A stretch of DNA of 55,010 nucleotides from Rickettsiales bacterium (GTDB lineage Bacteria > Pseudomonadota > Alphaproteobacteria > Rickettsiales > UBA8987). The stretch is taken from positions 1 to 55,010 of the forward strand of contig JANRLM010000028.1 of the NCBI GenBank assembly GCA_033762595.1, in the 5' to 3' direction. The notes under the pieces were generated by a model that saw nothing but the letters and a program-made list of their open reading frames with translations, did not search any database and was not told the DNA's origin. Position 1 is the stretch's first letter. Each line of letters begins with the position of its first letter. The position numbers were made by a program, and so were the translations under genes. Below, in pieces: positions 34,447 to 42,637 of the stretch.

Positions 34447-35520
34447 ATGTTTTTCAAGAAAAAACCACAAATTACTAGAGAAGAAATTATAAATTTTGTT
34501 AATCCAATTTTTGATTCGCTTCGTGCGGAAGGGCTTTCAATCTCTGAGGAAAATATCGAATCAATAATTATTGTTGGTGATAAAATTTCTATGATAATTT
34601 CTGCCCCTCAAGAGATTGCTTCAAAAGAGCAAAGCGATAATATTCTCAAAATAAAAAATTATTTGCATAATATTATTTCTAAGGAATTTCCTAAATCTCA
34701 AGTGAATATTGTTTTTACTTCACCGAAAGAAAAGCCAGCTAAGAAAGATGATATTCAATATAATATTCCAAAACCGCCAAAGGCAAAAAATGTTGCGAAT
34801 ATCAAGAAAATTATAGCTGTAGCTTCGGGTAAAGGCGGTGTTGGAAAATCTACGATTGCAAGTAATCTCGCTTTATCACTTGCGAATAAAGGCTTGAGTG
34901 TTGCGCTAGTTGATGCGGATATTCACGGCCCTAGCATCGCCAAAATTATGAATATAAAAACTGAGCCACAAATTGTTGATAATATGATGATTCCAATATT
35001 ATCCAATAATATAAAATGTATGAGTATGGGCTTTCTGCTTGGTGAAAATGCCCCTGCAATCTGGCGTGGGCCAATGATAACAAAAGCGTTGCATCAATTA
35101 ATGCTTGGTGCAAATTGGGCTTCTGATGGCAAGGCGGTTGATGTTTTAATTATGGATTTACCACCCGGCACAGGTGATATTCAGCTTTCCATCGCACAAA
35201 ATTATAAAATAGATGGTGTGATTTTAGTTTCAACCCCGCAGGAAGTTGCGATTTTAGATGTGAAAAAAGCCCATTCAATGTTTAGTAAATTGGAAATTCC
35301 TATTCTTGGAATTATAGAAAATATGGCTTATTTTGAAGATTCGCTTGGCAATAAAAATTATATCTTCGGTAATAGTGCAGTGCAGAAATTTTGCGATCAA
35401 AATAATGTAAAATTACTCGCCCAAATTCCGCTAATTTCTGATATCGCAAAAATTTGTGATGAAGGCTTAAACCCCTCAAGCCCTTGCATTTCTATTTTAG
35501 AGAAGATTGAGATTTTATAA
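34447..35520 (+). CDS. mrp: Mrp/ApbC family P-loop ATPase (iron-sulfur carrier)
   Basis: A 357-residue protein from ATG 34447; TTG 34432 would add five residues. An N-terminal MIP18-like domain (about 1-90) is joined to a deviant Walker ATPase with SGKGGVGKST (127-136), ALVDADIHGPSIAKI, GPMITKALHQL and LIMDLPPGTGDIQLS. The family carries and transfers Fe-S clusters. The usual CPxCG pair after ENMxYF is missing (ENMAYFEDSLGNKNYIFG), so cluster binding through that motif is not possible. It overlaps the end of the convergent sugar gene by 6 bp. Confidence 0.92.
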   Translation: MFFKKKPQITREEIINFVNPIFDSLRAEGLSISEENIESIIIVGDKISMIISAPQEIASKEQSDNILKIKNYLHNIISKEFPKSQVNIVFTSPKEKPAKKDDIQYNIPKPPKAKNVANIKKIIAVASGKGGVGKSTIASNLALSLANKGLSVALVDADIHGPSIAKIMNIKTEPQIVDNMMIPILSNNIKCMSMGFLLGENAPAIWRGPMITKALHQLMLGANWASDGKAVDVLIMDLPPGTGDIQLSIAQNYKIDGVILVSTPQEVAILDVKKAHSMFSKLEIPILGIIENMAYFEDSLGNKNYIFGNSAVQKFCDQNNVKLLAQIPLISDIAKICDEGLNPSSPCISILEKIEIL

Positions 35521-36399
35521 TAGCTTTAAGCCTTCTTCTAGAAGAATTTTTGGTTTCCAATTTGGCAGAATTTCACCTATGTAAGGTGTCATTATTTGGT
35601 TATTACGATAATCTATTGCACCCCAATTGATAGAAACTTCTTTTCCAGTAATTTTAATATATTTTTCAACAATTTCTCTTAGAGAAAAAACTTCAGAAGC
35701 TAAAAAATATAATAAATTTTTATTTTGAAAATCTTTATCATCAAGCAACTCAAAGGCTTTCAAATAGCCATTTATAGCATCGTCAATATAAACTGGGCTT
35801 AGTTTTTGAAGACCTTCAGTAAAATCAATTTTTCTATTATTTTTATATGCATCATCTAGCAGCCAAAAAAGCTTTTTACGATTATCATCTACGCCATAAT
35901 TATCATATAAAACCAAAGTTATAGCACTTATATTCCTACATTTTGTGTAATATTCCAATATTTCTCTAAATGCTTTTTTTGTAGAGCTATACAAGCTATC
36001 GGGGTTATAATTTCCATCTAGACCAAACTCGGTAAAAGAAGTTGTATTAACAAATTTTAGGCAATTATTATTGGTTGCAGCTTCAATTAAATTATTTGAA
36101 AAGATAATATTGCTACTTATCAAATCATTAATATTTTCAGGTTTATGATCTCTCAAATACCAGCTTGCAATATGAAAAACGGCTGAAATATTTTTATTTT
36201 CAGTAAAAATTTTTTCTATTGAATTTATTGTGCCATCATAATCGTAAAGTGTTATTTTATCTTGAATTTCTAATATGTTTTTTAGACTAGAAGAAGGCCT
36301 TTTGATTGCTATAACTTCATAATTTTCTGAAATTAGCTTTTTTGCTAATTTACTTCCAACATAACCTGTTACACCTGTAACTAAAAACTTCTTACTCAT
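35515..36399 (-). CDS. NAD(P)-dependent sugar epimerase/dehydratase (extended SDR)
   Basis: A Rossmann-fold SDR of 294 residues. FLVTGVTGYVGSKLAKKL is the GxxGxxG nucleotide site. VFHIASWY, VNTTSFTEFG (Ser/Thr) and YSSTKKAFREILEYY, the YxxxK pair, are catalytic, and the later SPVYIDDAINGYLKAFE region binds sugar nucleotide. The frame starts within the stop of the RmlC-like gene (ATGA overlap), so it is the third gene of a deoxysugar operon. It could reduce a 4-keto sugar, but substrate and product are not readable. Confidence 0.85.
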   Translation of the reverse strand: MSKKFLVTGVTGYVGSKLAKKLISENYEVIAIKRPSSSLKNILEIQDKITLYDYDGTINSIEKIFTENKNISAVFHIASWYLRDHKPENINDLISSNIIFSNNLIEAATNNNCLKFVNTTSFTEFGLDGNYNPDSLYSSTKKAFREILEYYTKCRNISAITLVLYDNYGVDDNRKKLFWLLDDAYKNNRKIDFTEGLQKLSPVYIDDAINGYLKAFELLDDKDFQNKNLLYFLASEVFSLREIVEKYIKITGKEVSINWGAIDYRNNQIMTPYIGEILPNWKPKILLEEGLKLL

Positions 36400-36854
36400 A
36401 ATTTAGGCCAATTATAAGGAACTTTATCAAATGACATTCTGCCAATTTCCGCGTCGTAATGCTCAATATTTGAAATAACTAATAGCAGGTTATCTGCTTT
36501 CGCTTCGCCACGATGTGCAAACCAAATTTTTGGTGGCATAGTGATTCTAAGGTAGCTATCTTCAGAATCTGGGCTCAAGAGATATTCCTCAAAATTTCCT
36601 TTTCCATTTTCATCACCATCATAAATTGCAAAACGCATTTTGCCGAATGGAACAATTAAATTTACCCTTGCTTCAAGATGAGTTTTCCAGCCTTTTATTT
36701 CATTAAATTTGGTCATTGAAAAATAAGCCTCACCAAAATTTTTGAAGCTATCTTCACTTTTTCTTAATGCGTGAAGAATATCTCCCTTTGGGTGATGAAC
36801 ACGCTTAATTTTGTTGATTTCTAAGCCTTTTATTTTTGATTCTATCAAGGACAT
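36396..36854 (-). CDS. RmlC-like cupin (dTDP-4-dehydrorhamnose 3,5-epimerase family)
   Basis: A 152-residue cupin. HHPKGDILHALRKSED, FGEAYFSMTKFNEIKGWKTH, LIVPFGKMRFAIYD and MPPKIWFAHRGE fit the RmlC-like fold. The short length and the KGWKxH motif point to the divergent subgroup found in O-antigen clusters rather than true RmlC. It would epimerise or isomerise a 4-keto-6-deoxy sugar nucleotide. It lies between a DegT-family gene (2 bp) and the SDR gene (overlap). Confidence 0.78.
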   Translation of the reverse strand: MSLIESKIKGLEINKIKRVHHPKGDILHALRKSEDSFKNFGEAYFSMTKFNEIKGWKTHLEARVNLIVPFGKMRFAIYDGDENGKGNFEEYLLSPDSEDSYLRITMPPKIWFAHRGEAKADNLLLVISNIEHYDAEIGRMSFDKVPYNWPKL

Positions 36855-36856
36855 AT

Positions 36857-38101
36857 CTAATTATACTGCTTCAAAAATTCTTCAACTGAGCTGTGCATAT
36901 GGGCAAACATCTCATCATTTAAGCCGTGATGGCAAGCAAGTAAAACTCCCCCTCTCATAACATTATCAGCATTTTTATAGCCTGAATTAGATTTTTTCAT
37001 TTCAAGATTTTTATAACCTGGTTGACGAGTAATATTTCCAGTGAACACAACCCTAGTTTGAATATTTCTTTTCTCTAGGAAAATCTGTAATTCACTTCTG
37101 CTAAAAGGTGCGGATTCCTTAACTATAATTGGGAAGGCAAGCCAACCACTTCTAACCCCTTTTGTATAATTTGGCGTTGTAAAAAACTCAGAATATTTAT
37201 CAAAGAATTGTTTTTGTTTATTGAAATTATTTTCTCTAGTAATGATATTTTTTTCTAAATCTTCTAATTGAACTAATCCAAAAGCAGCACCAATTTCTGA
37301 GCCTTCAAGATTGTAGCCAATTCTCTCAAATAAAAATTTTGCATCATATTGAATTTCATCAATGTAGACATTAAAGCGGTTTTCAATTGATTCTGATTTT
37401 TCATCAAATATAGAGGAACTTCTACCCCAAGAACGAAGCAATTTAGCTTCTTTCAAAAATTCATCGTCATTAATGCAGAGCATTCCACCATTACCAGCAC
37501 AATTGATAATATGAGAGCCGTAAAAGCTGGTGATTGACATATCACTCCAAGCACCTGAAGGCTTGCCATTCAAAGTTCCGCCAAGCGTATCTGCGGAATC
37601 CTCAATGATTTTAAGATTATGCTTTCTCGCAATTTGTGAAATTTCTTCCCAATTACATACATTTCCCATTAAATTTGGTGCAGAAATTGCAACCGTGTTT
37701 GGGTTTATCATTTCTTCAATTTTATTGACATCAATGCAATAATCACTCTCACCTACATCAACATAAGCAGGGATTAAACCTGCTTTATAAATTGATCCAA
37801 TAGTTGTAGAAAAAGTTAGGGCAGGGGTTATTACTTCCGCACCCTTCTTGAAGCCAAAAACTTTAGCCATTGCCTCAACGCCAATATATAAAGCAGATGA
37901 ACCAGAATTTACAAAAAGCCCATATTTTTTATCAAAAAGATTTGCGATTTTTTTCTCAAATTCTCTGGCGTATTTACCCATCTGCGTGCCTTCATTAAGG
38001 CATTTAACCACTGCATCAATTTCCTTCTGACCATAAACGGTTTTTGCATAAGAAACGGCAATATTATTTTTATTTTCTTGAGTTGCGAGAGCTTGTTTCA
38101 T
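36857..38101 (-). CDS. DegT/DnrJ/EryC1-family PLP enzyme with His in place of the catalytic Lys
   Basis: A 414-residue sugar PLP enzyme. FVNSGSSALYIGVEAM, VITPALTFSTTIGSIYKAG, IEDSADTLGGT and GAWSDMSITSFYGSHIINCA are visible. In aminotransferases the last motif has a PLP-binding Lys; here that position is His197, as in 3-dehydrases (RfbH/DdhC E1 and ColD). The [2Fe-2S] cysteines of RfbH (WGRDCVC type) are absent (WGRSSSIF). I infer a C3-deoxygenation role nearer to ColD than to RfbH. It is the first gene of the sugar operon. Confidence 0.85.
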   Translation of the reverse strand: MKQALATQENKNNIAVSYAKTVYGQKEIDAVVKCLNEGTQMGKYAREFEKKIANLFDKKYGLFVNSGSSALYIGVEAMAKVFGFKKGAEVITPALTFSTTIGSIYKAGLIPAYVDVGESDYCIDVNKIEEMINPNTVAISAPNLMGNVCNWEEISQIARKHNLKIIEDSADTLGGTLNGKPSGAWSDMSITSFYGSHIINCAGNGGMLCINDDEFLKEAKLLRSWGRSSSIFDEKSESIENRFNVYIDEIQYDAKFLFERIGYNLEGSEIGAAFGLVQLEDLEKNIITRENNFNKQKQFFDKYSEFFTTPNYTKGVRSGWLAFPIIVKESAPFSRSELQIFLEKRNIQTRVVFTGNITRQPGYKNLEMKKSNSGYKNADNVMRGGVLLACHHGLNDEMFAHMHSSVEEFLKQYN

Positions 38102-38151
38102 AAGAATTCATTTTTGAAACAATATATATTGATTGCAAAGCAGTTCAATAA

Positions 38152-39396
38152 TTATTTCTCACCTTCAAAATTGCGGTAATATTTGAAAATTTCAGGATCT
38201 TCTTTGCCGTAATCTATAATTTTCTTGTGCAGGGTTTCGGTATCTTCTTTAGAAATTGGCTTAACATTAGGCACATTAAATTCTATCGCCGTTGAGTTCA
38301 AATAATCATCTGGGGTTTCCATACCAAGATAGCCTGAAACTAAGCCTTCAGAATTTTCAGAACTCTCATCACAAGCGTTAATAAATATATTATCAAAGGA
38401 ATCTTGATTATAGGTAAATTGCCAATCTCTGCCACTAGTAACTGAAAAATAGCCAAATTTTATAGATGGATTTTGAAAAATTATACAATATTTATCCGAG
38501 CGACTAAAGTAATAAGTTCCCCTAATACCGTAAGAATAATATTCGTGGCGTTCAAGTAGGAATGGATTTGGCTTTGAAAAATCAATTATATCATCTAAAA
38601 CCTTTGGATATTCGCCATTTTCATAATAATATTTATCAATTTTTGGTTTAAGTTCTTCAATATAATTTTTAGCATATTCAACATCATTATTATTAACCAA
38701 AATTCCAAAAGGAATTGAAATTAAAATAATCAAGGCAGAACACAAAAAAAGCCCAAATATTTTGAAACTTCTGAAGAAAATATTAGGAATAATCTCACCG
38801 CTTTTTACCCATTCCAAAATTAAAATTATAAAACCAAAAATTACTGAAAATATAAAATATAAAATTACCTGCTTGAATAAAAATCCTTTGCTTAAACTGG
38901 CAAGTGAAAAGCCATTAAAAATAGTGCCAGATAAACTTGCTATATGCTCAATGCTACCCCTGCCGAAGAATATAAATAGAAATGAAAATACGCCTGATAA
39001 GATTAATGAAAAATGAAAAAACCGAGATAAATTTTCAGAAAAAATATTCGCTAAAACCAGCAGAATAAAAGAGGCAAAGCACCAAAAATTAAATAAAATA
39101 ATAAAATTCTCAAACCCATAGTTTGAAACATCAGCAATTCTTTCTAAGGCTCTATCTGAAAATATAAACAGCGAAATTATTAGAGAAATTGAGAAAATAA
39201 AAAACTTAAACCCTCTTTTCAAATTGCTAAAAAGAAAAATATTAATCAGCAAGATTATTGGCGTTAAATAGAAGCAAAAATTTATAATATTATTGCATTT
39301 ACTTGAAAAATCTGGGTTGCTACCGCATATTTCCTTAGCTTCTGGAAAGGCAAGAAATTCAAATATATTGATTAGGTAAAATTTTAATAATTCCAT
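38152..39396 (-). CDS. Membrane protein with a pseudopilin-like C-terminal domain
   Basis: About 414 residues from ATG 39396; a GTG at 39432 falls inside the repeat element. The first half has about six hydrophobic helices separated by short loops. A last helix (about 217-235) is followed by VEYAKNYIEELKPKIDKYYY, ENGEYPKVLDDI and a Tyr-rich globular part. That helix-plus-domain layout and the Y-x-x-NGxYP motif resemble major type II/IV pseudopilins. There is no prepilin cleavage motif, as the helix is internal. I do not recognise the whole protein. Confidence 0.7.
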   Translation of the reverse strand: MELLKFYLINIFEFLAFPEAKEICGSNPDFSSKCNNIINFCFYLTPIILLINIFLFSNLKRGFKFFIFSISLIISLFIFSDRALERIADVSNYGFENFIILFNFWCFASFILLVLANIFSENLSRFFHFSLILSGVFSFLFIFFGRGSIEHIASLSGTIFNGFSLASLSKGFLFKQVILYFIFSVIFGFIILILEWVKSGEIIPNIFFRSFKIFGLFLCSALIILISIPFGILVNNNDVEYAKNYIEELKPKIDKYYYENGEYPKVLDDIIDFSKPNPFLLERHEYYSYGIRGTYYFSRSDKYCIIFQNPSIKFGYFSVTSGRDWQFTYNQDSFDNIFINACDESSENSEGLVSGYLGMETPDDYLNSTAIEFNVPNVKPISKEDTETLHKKIIDYGKEDPEIFKYYRNFEGEK

Positions 39397-39426
39397 AAAA
39401 TTTTCAAAAAATAAATTTTCATAGAA

Positions 39427-39527
39427 TGTCACCCCGCATTTATTGCGGGGTTAACTGCAAAACACGCTCAAAATTAAGTTCTAAAAACACTTTCAACCAT
39501 TAACCCCGCAATAAATGCGGGGTGACA
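39427..39527. repeat. 101-bp MITE-like palindromic element, copy 2
   Basis: The ends are perfect 28-bp inverted repeats (TGTCACCCCGCATTTATTGC and on to 39454; inverse at 39500-39527), leaving a 45-base centre. It has the same length and the same centre layout (ACNCTTTCAA, GCTCAAAA) as the copy at 3171-3271, with clear divergence. It sits 5' of the membrane protein gene. Confidence 0.88.
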
Positions 39528-39649
39528 ATTTGAGTTTTAAGAGCAAAAAATTCTATGAATTACAGAAACTAATAATTCCATAAAATAGATGACTATTTAA
39601 TTAAAGAATATTAAAGCTAAAATTAAATTCAATCTAGTTTATATTTTCT

Positions 39650-40345
39650 GTGCCAAATTTTGCTAAAAGAATTATCTCAACAATTATACTTGCACCAGTT
39701 TTGATTTATCTAATGATTATCGGCGGTGCATTGCTTGATCTAGTTATAATTTCTGCTTTTTTGATAGCCCTTTTTGAATGGGTTAAAATTACCAATTCTA
39801 GCAAAAAAAAATTTTTATGGTGGATTTTTGGAGTTCTTTATATCAGCTTTGCCTGTTTGGTTTTACTTTTTTTAGCAAGATACAGGGTTAATATTCCTTA
39901 TTTTGATAATTTCCCTATTTTAATGTTTGTAATAGTTTTACTGGTCTGGATTAATGATATTTTCGGTTATATTTTTGGCAAATTAATTGGGGGGCCAAAA
40001 TTATGCCCCAAAATTAGCCCTAATAAAACTTGGGCTGGTGCAATTGGCGGAGTGTTTGGCTGTTTATTATTTTTCTTTATTCTCAATTATTCTGTAGATT
40101 TTGGTGCAGATAAAGTTAGCGATAAAAATTTCTATAGTGCTTTATTAATTCATATTTTTATTCCAATAATATCTCAAATTGGAGATTTGTTTGAATCTTG
40201 GTTGAAACGCAAACATAATGTAAAAGATTCAGGAAATATTATCCCTGGACACGGCGGAATTTTAGATAGAATTGATGGTCTTCTGCTGGTCCTTAATGTT
40301 ACAGGAATATATTTTTACTATCACATTATTAAGGTGATAAGCTAA
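39650..40345 (+). CDS. cdsA: Phosphatidate cytidylyltransferase
   Basis: A 231-residue integral membrane enzyme making CDP-diacylglycerol for phospholipid synthesis. The signature SPNKTWAGAIGGVFGC and the C-terminal GDLFESWLKRKHNVKDSGNI, then PGHGGILDRIDGLL, are exact family motifs. GTG 39650 is the likely start. The usual uppS upstream is missing. It overlaps dxr (TAATG), so cdsA-dxr-rseP are translationally coupled. Confidence 0.95.
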   Translation: MPNFAKRIISTIILAPVLIYLMIIGGALLDLVIISAFLIALFEWVKITNSSKKKFLWWIFGVLYISFACLVLLFLARYRVNIPYFDNFPILMFVIVLLVWINDIFGYIFGKLIGGPKLCPKISPNKTWAGAIGGVFGCLLFFFILNYSVDFGADKVSDKNFYSALLIHIFIPIISQIGDLFESWLKRKHNVKDSGNIIPGHGGILDRIDGLLLVLNVTGIYFYYHIIKVIS

Positions 40346-41520
40346 TGCAAAAGCAAGTTTCAATATTGGGTGCAACTGGCACTATTGGTAAAAATACACT
40401 TGAGATAATCTCTGGTAATCCAGAAAAATATTCAGTTAGTACTCTGATAGCTCGCAGTAATTTTGAGGAGCTTGCAAAGCTCGCAACCCAATATAAAGTT
40501 AAGCAAGTTGCGATTTATGATGAAGAAAATTATCTGCCTCTCAAAAATTTATTAAGTGGATCAAATATAAAAATTTTTGCAGGTAAAGAAGGCTGCAAAG
40601 AGGCCTCAAGTGAAAAAATTGATATTTATATTTCCGGTGCAGTTGGCTTTTGTGCTTTAGAACCGACGCTTTCAGCGGTTAAAGCGGGTGTAAATATTGG
40701 AATGGCAAATAAAGAATGTTTAGTTTGTGCCGGTGAAATTATCATAAATGAAGCCAAAAAATCTAATGCAAAAATTATCCCAGTTGATTCTGAGCATAAT
40801 GCAATATTCCAAATTTTTGATTTTGAAAAACTAAACTCAATTGAGAAAATTATACTTACTGCTTCTGGTGGGTCATTTCTAAATTTAGATATAAAAGAAT
40901 TTAGTAAAATCACCCCTGAAATGGCGGTTAAGCACCCTAATTGGAATATGGGGGCAAAAATCTCAGTGGATTCTTCAACGATGATGAATAAAGGTTTAGA
41001 GGTGATTGAAGCTATGCGTTTATTCCCACTAAATCCTAATCAAATAGAGGTTTTAGTTCACCCGCAATCAATAATTCATGGGCTGGTTTATTATAATGAT
41101 GGCTCTGTGCTTTCAGCACTATCAAACCCAGATATGAAAATTCCAATCTCTTACGCTCTTGGGTTTCCGGATAGAATTAAAAATAATTCTCAAAAATTAG
41201 ACTTGGCAAAAACTACAAATTTAAGTTTTTATAATCCTGATTTTGAAAAATTTAGATGCTTGAAGCTTAGCTTTGAGGCCTTAAATTTTGGTCAGAATGC
41301 TTGTGTTGCACTAAATGCGGCGAATGAAATTGCGGTAGCAGAATTTTTGAATCACAAAATAAAATTTTCTGATATCCCTATTATAGTTGAAATGGTTTTG
41401 GAAAAGATTATATCAGAAAATTATAGTGCGAATTCTTTAGAGGAAATTTATTTCATCGATGAAATTTCTAGAAATTCCGCACAAGATTTTATAAAAACCA
41501 AAATTAGCAAGGTTGCCTAA
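40345..41520 (+). CDS. dxr: 1-deoxy-D-xylulose 5-phosphate reductoisomerase
   Basis: A 391-residue enzyme. VSILGATGTIGKNTLEII is the NADPH site. GMANKECLVCAGEI, VDSEHNAIFQIF, SGGSFLN, HPNWNMGAKISVDSSTMMNKGLEVIEA (the catalytic loop) and VHPQSIIHGLV follow. It makes methylerythritol 4-phosphate, the committed step of the MEP route whose later enzyme IspG is at 3.3 kb. It starts in the cdsA stop and ends in the rseP start. Confidence 0.97.
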   Translation: MQKQVSILGATGTIGKNTLEIISGNPEKYSVSTLIARSNFEELAKLATQYKVKQVAIYDEENYLPLKNLLSGSNIKIFAGKEGCKEASSEKIDIYISGAVGFCALEPTLSAVKAGVNIGMANKECLVCAGEIIINEAKKSNAKIIPVDSEHNAIFQIFDFEKLNSIEKIILTASGGSFLNLDIKEFSKITPEMAVKHPNWNMGAKISVDSSTMMNKGLEVIEAMRLFPLNPNQIEVLVHPQSIIHGLVYYNDGSVLSALSNPDMKIPISYALGFPDRIKNNSQKLDLAKTTNLSFYNPDFEKFRCLKLSFEALNFGQNACVALNAANEIAVAEFLNHKIKFSDIPIIVEMVLEKIISENYSANSLEEIYFIDEISRNSAQDFIKTKISKVA

Positions 41521-42632
41521 TGGATTTATTTTTCAATATTTTGCAGAGCGTTCTTTCCTTCATCGCAATAATTTCAATAATAGTTTTTATTCACGAATTT
41601 GGCCATTATTGGGTGGCAAAAAAATGCGGTGTGATGATTGAAAGTTTTTCTATCGGCTTTGGTAAAGAGATTTTCGGCTGGAATGATAAATCTGGAACTC
41701 GCTGGAAGTTAAGCCTTATCCCGCTTGGTGGTTATGTAAAAATGTATGGTGATGAAAATGCAGCCTCTGTACCAGATAAAGATAAAATTTCTCAAATGGC
41801 GGAAGACGAAAGAAAAAAATCTTTTCATACGCAAGACTTATGGAAAAGATTTTTAATTGTTCTTGCAGGGCCTTTGGCAAATTATATTTTCGCAATTATT
41901 ATTTTATCTTTTTTCTTTTTTGCTTATGGCAAACCTAACACTTCAAATGTGATTTCCGGTATTCAAAAAGAGAGTGTTGCCGAGAAATTTGGGCTTCAAG
42001 AAGGCGATAAAATTATTTATCTTGGTGGTTCAAAAATCAAAACTTTTGAAGATATTAGAAGCATGGTTTCAATGCACCCCGCTATTGAGCTAGATATTTC
42101 ATACGAAAGAAATGGCGAGGTTAAAAATTCAAAAATCACTCCAGAGAAAAAAGTTTCAAAGGATATTTTTGGGAATGAAGTTGAGGTTGGCTTGCTTGGA
42201 ATTTCCTCAAGCAAAATGGAATATAAAAAATTGAACTTTCTTACATCAATTTCAAGTGCTGCTTATGAAACCTATGATTTATCAGTTAGAACCTTGCAAG
42301 CAGTTGGTCAAATTATCACTGGTAAAAGAAGTGCCGAGCAAATTAGTGGTATTTTAAGAATCGCAGATTATTCTGGTAAATCAGTTGAACAAGGCTTCAA
42401 AGTTGTATTTTGGTTTATGGCAGTGCTTTCTGTAAATTTAGGTCTTGTAAATCTTTTTCCAATTCCTATGCTTGATGGTGGTCATTTATTCTTTTACATA
42501 ATTGAAGGTTTAAGGGGTAAGCCACTGCCAGAAAAATTGCAAGAATATTTCTTCAGATTTGGCTATGGCGTGCTTATTGGTTTAATGCTTCTTGCAACCT
42601 TTAATGATTTGAAATTTTTTAAGATTTTCTAG
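41520..42632 (+). CDS. rseP: Site-2 intramembrane metalloprotease RseP
   Basis: A 370-residue M50 protease. HEFGHYW (H25, E26, H29) is the zinc site in the first helix. KLSLIPLGGYVKMYGDE, one PDZ domain (about 130-210) and NLFPIPMLDGGHLFFYIIEG, with the third zinc ligand, follow. It cleaves membrane-bound anti-sigma factors and leftover signal peptides. Its place between dxr and bamA is the conserved order. Confidence 0.96.
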   Translation: MDLFFNILQSVLSFIAIISIIVFIHEFGHYWVAKKCGVMIESFSIGFGKEIFGWNDKSGTRWKLSLIPLGGYVKMYGDENAASVPDKDKISQMAEDERKKSFHTQDLWKRFLIVLAGPLANYIFAIIILSFFFFAYGKPNTSNVISGIQKESVAEKFGLQEGDKIIYLGGSKIKTFEDIRSMVSMHPAIELDISYERNGEVKNSKITPEKKVSKDIFGNEVEVGLLGISSSKMEYKKLNFLTSISSAAYETYDLSVRTLQAVGQIITGKRSAEQISGILRIADYSGKSVEQGFKVVFWFMAVLSVNLGLVNLFPIPMLDGGHLFFYIIEGLRGKPLPEKLQEYFFRFGYGVLIGLMLLATFNDLKFFKIF

Positions 42633-42637
42633 TATTT

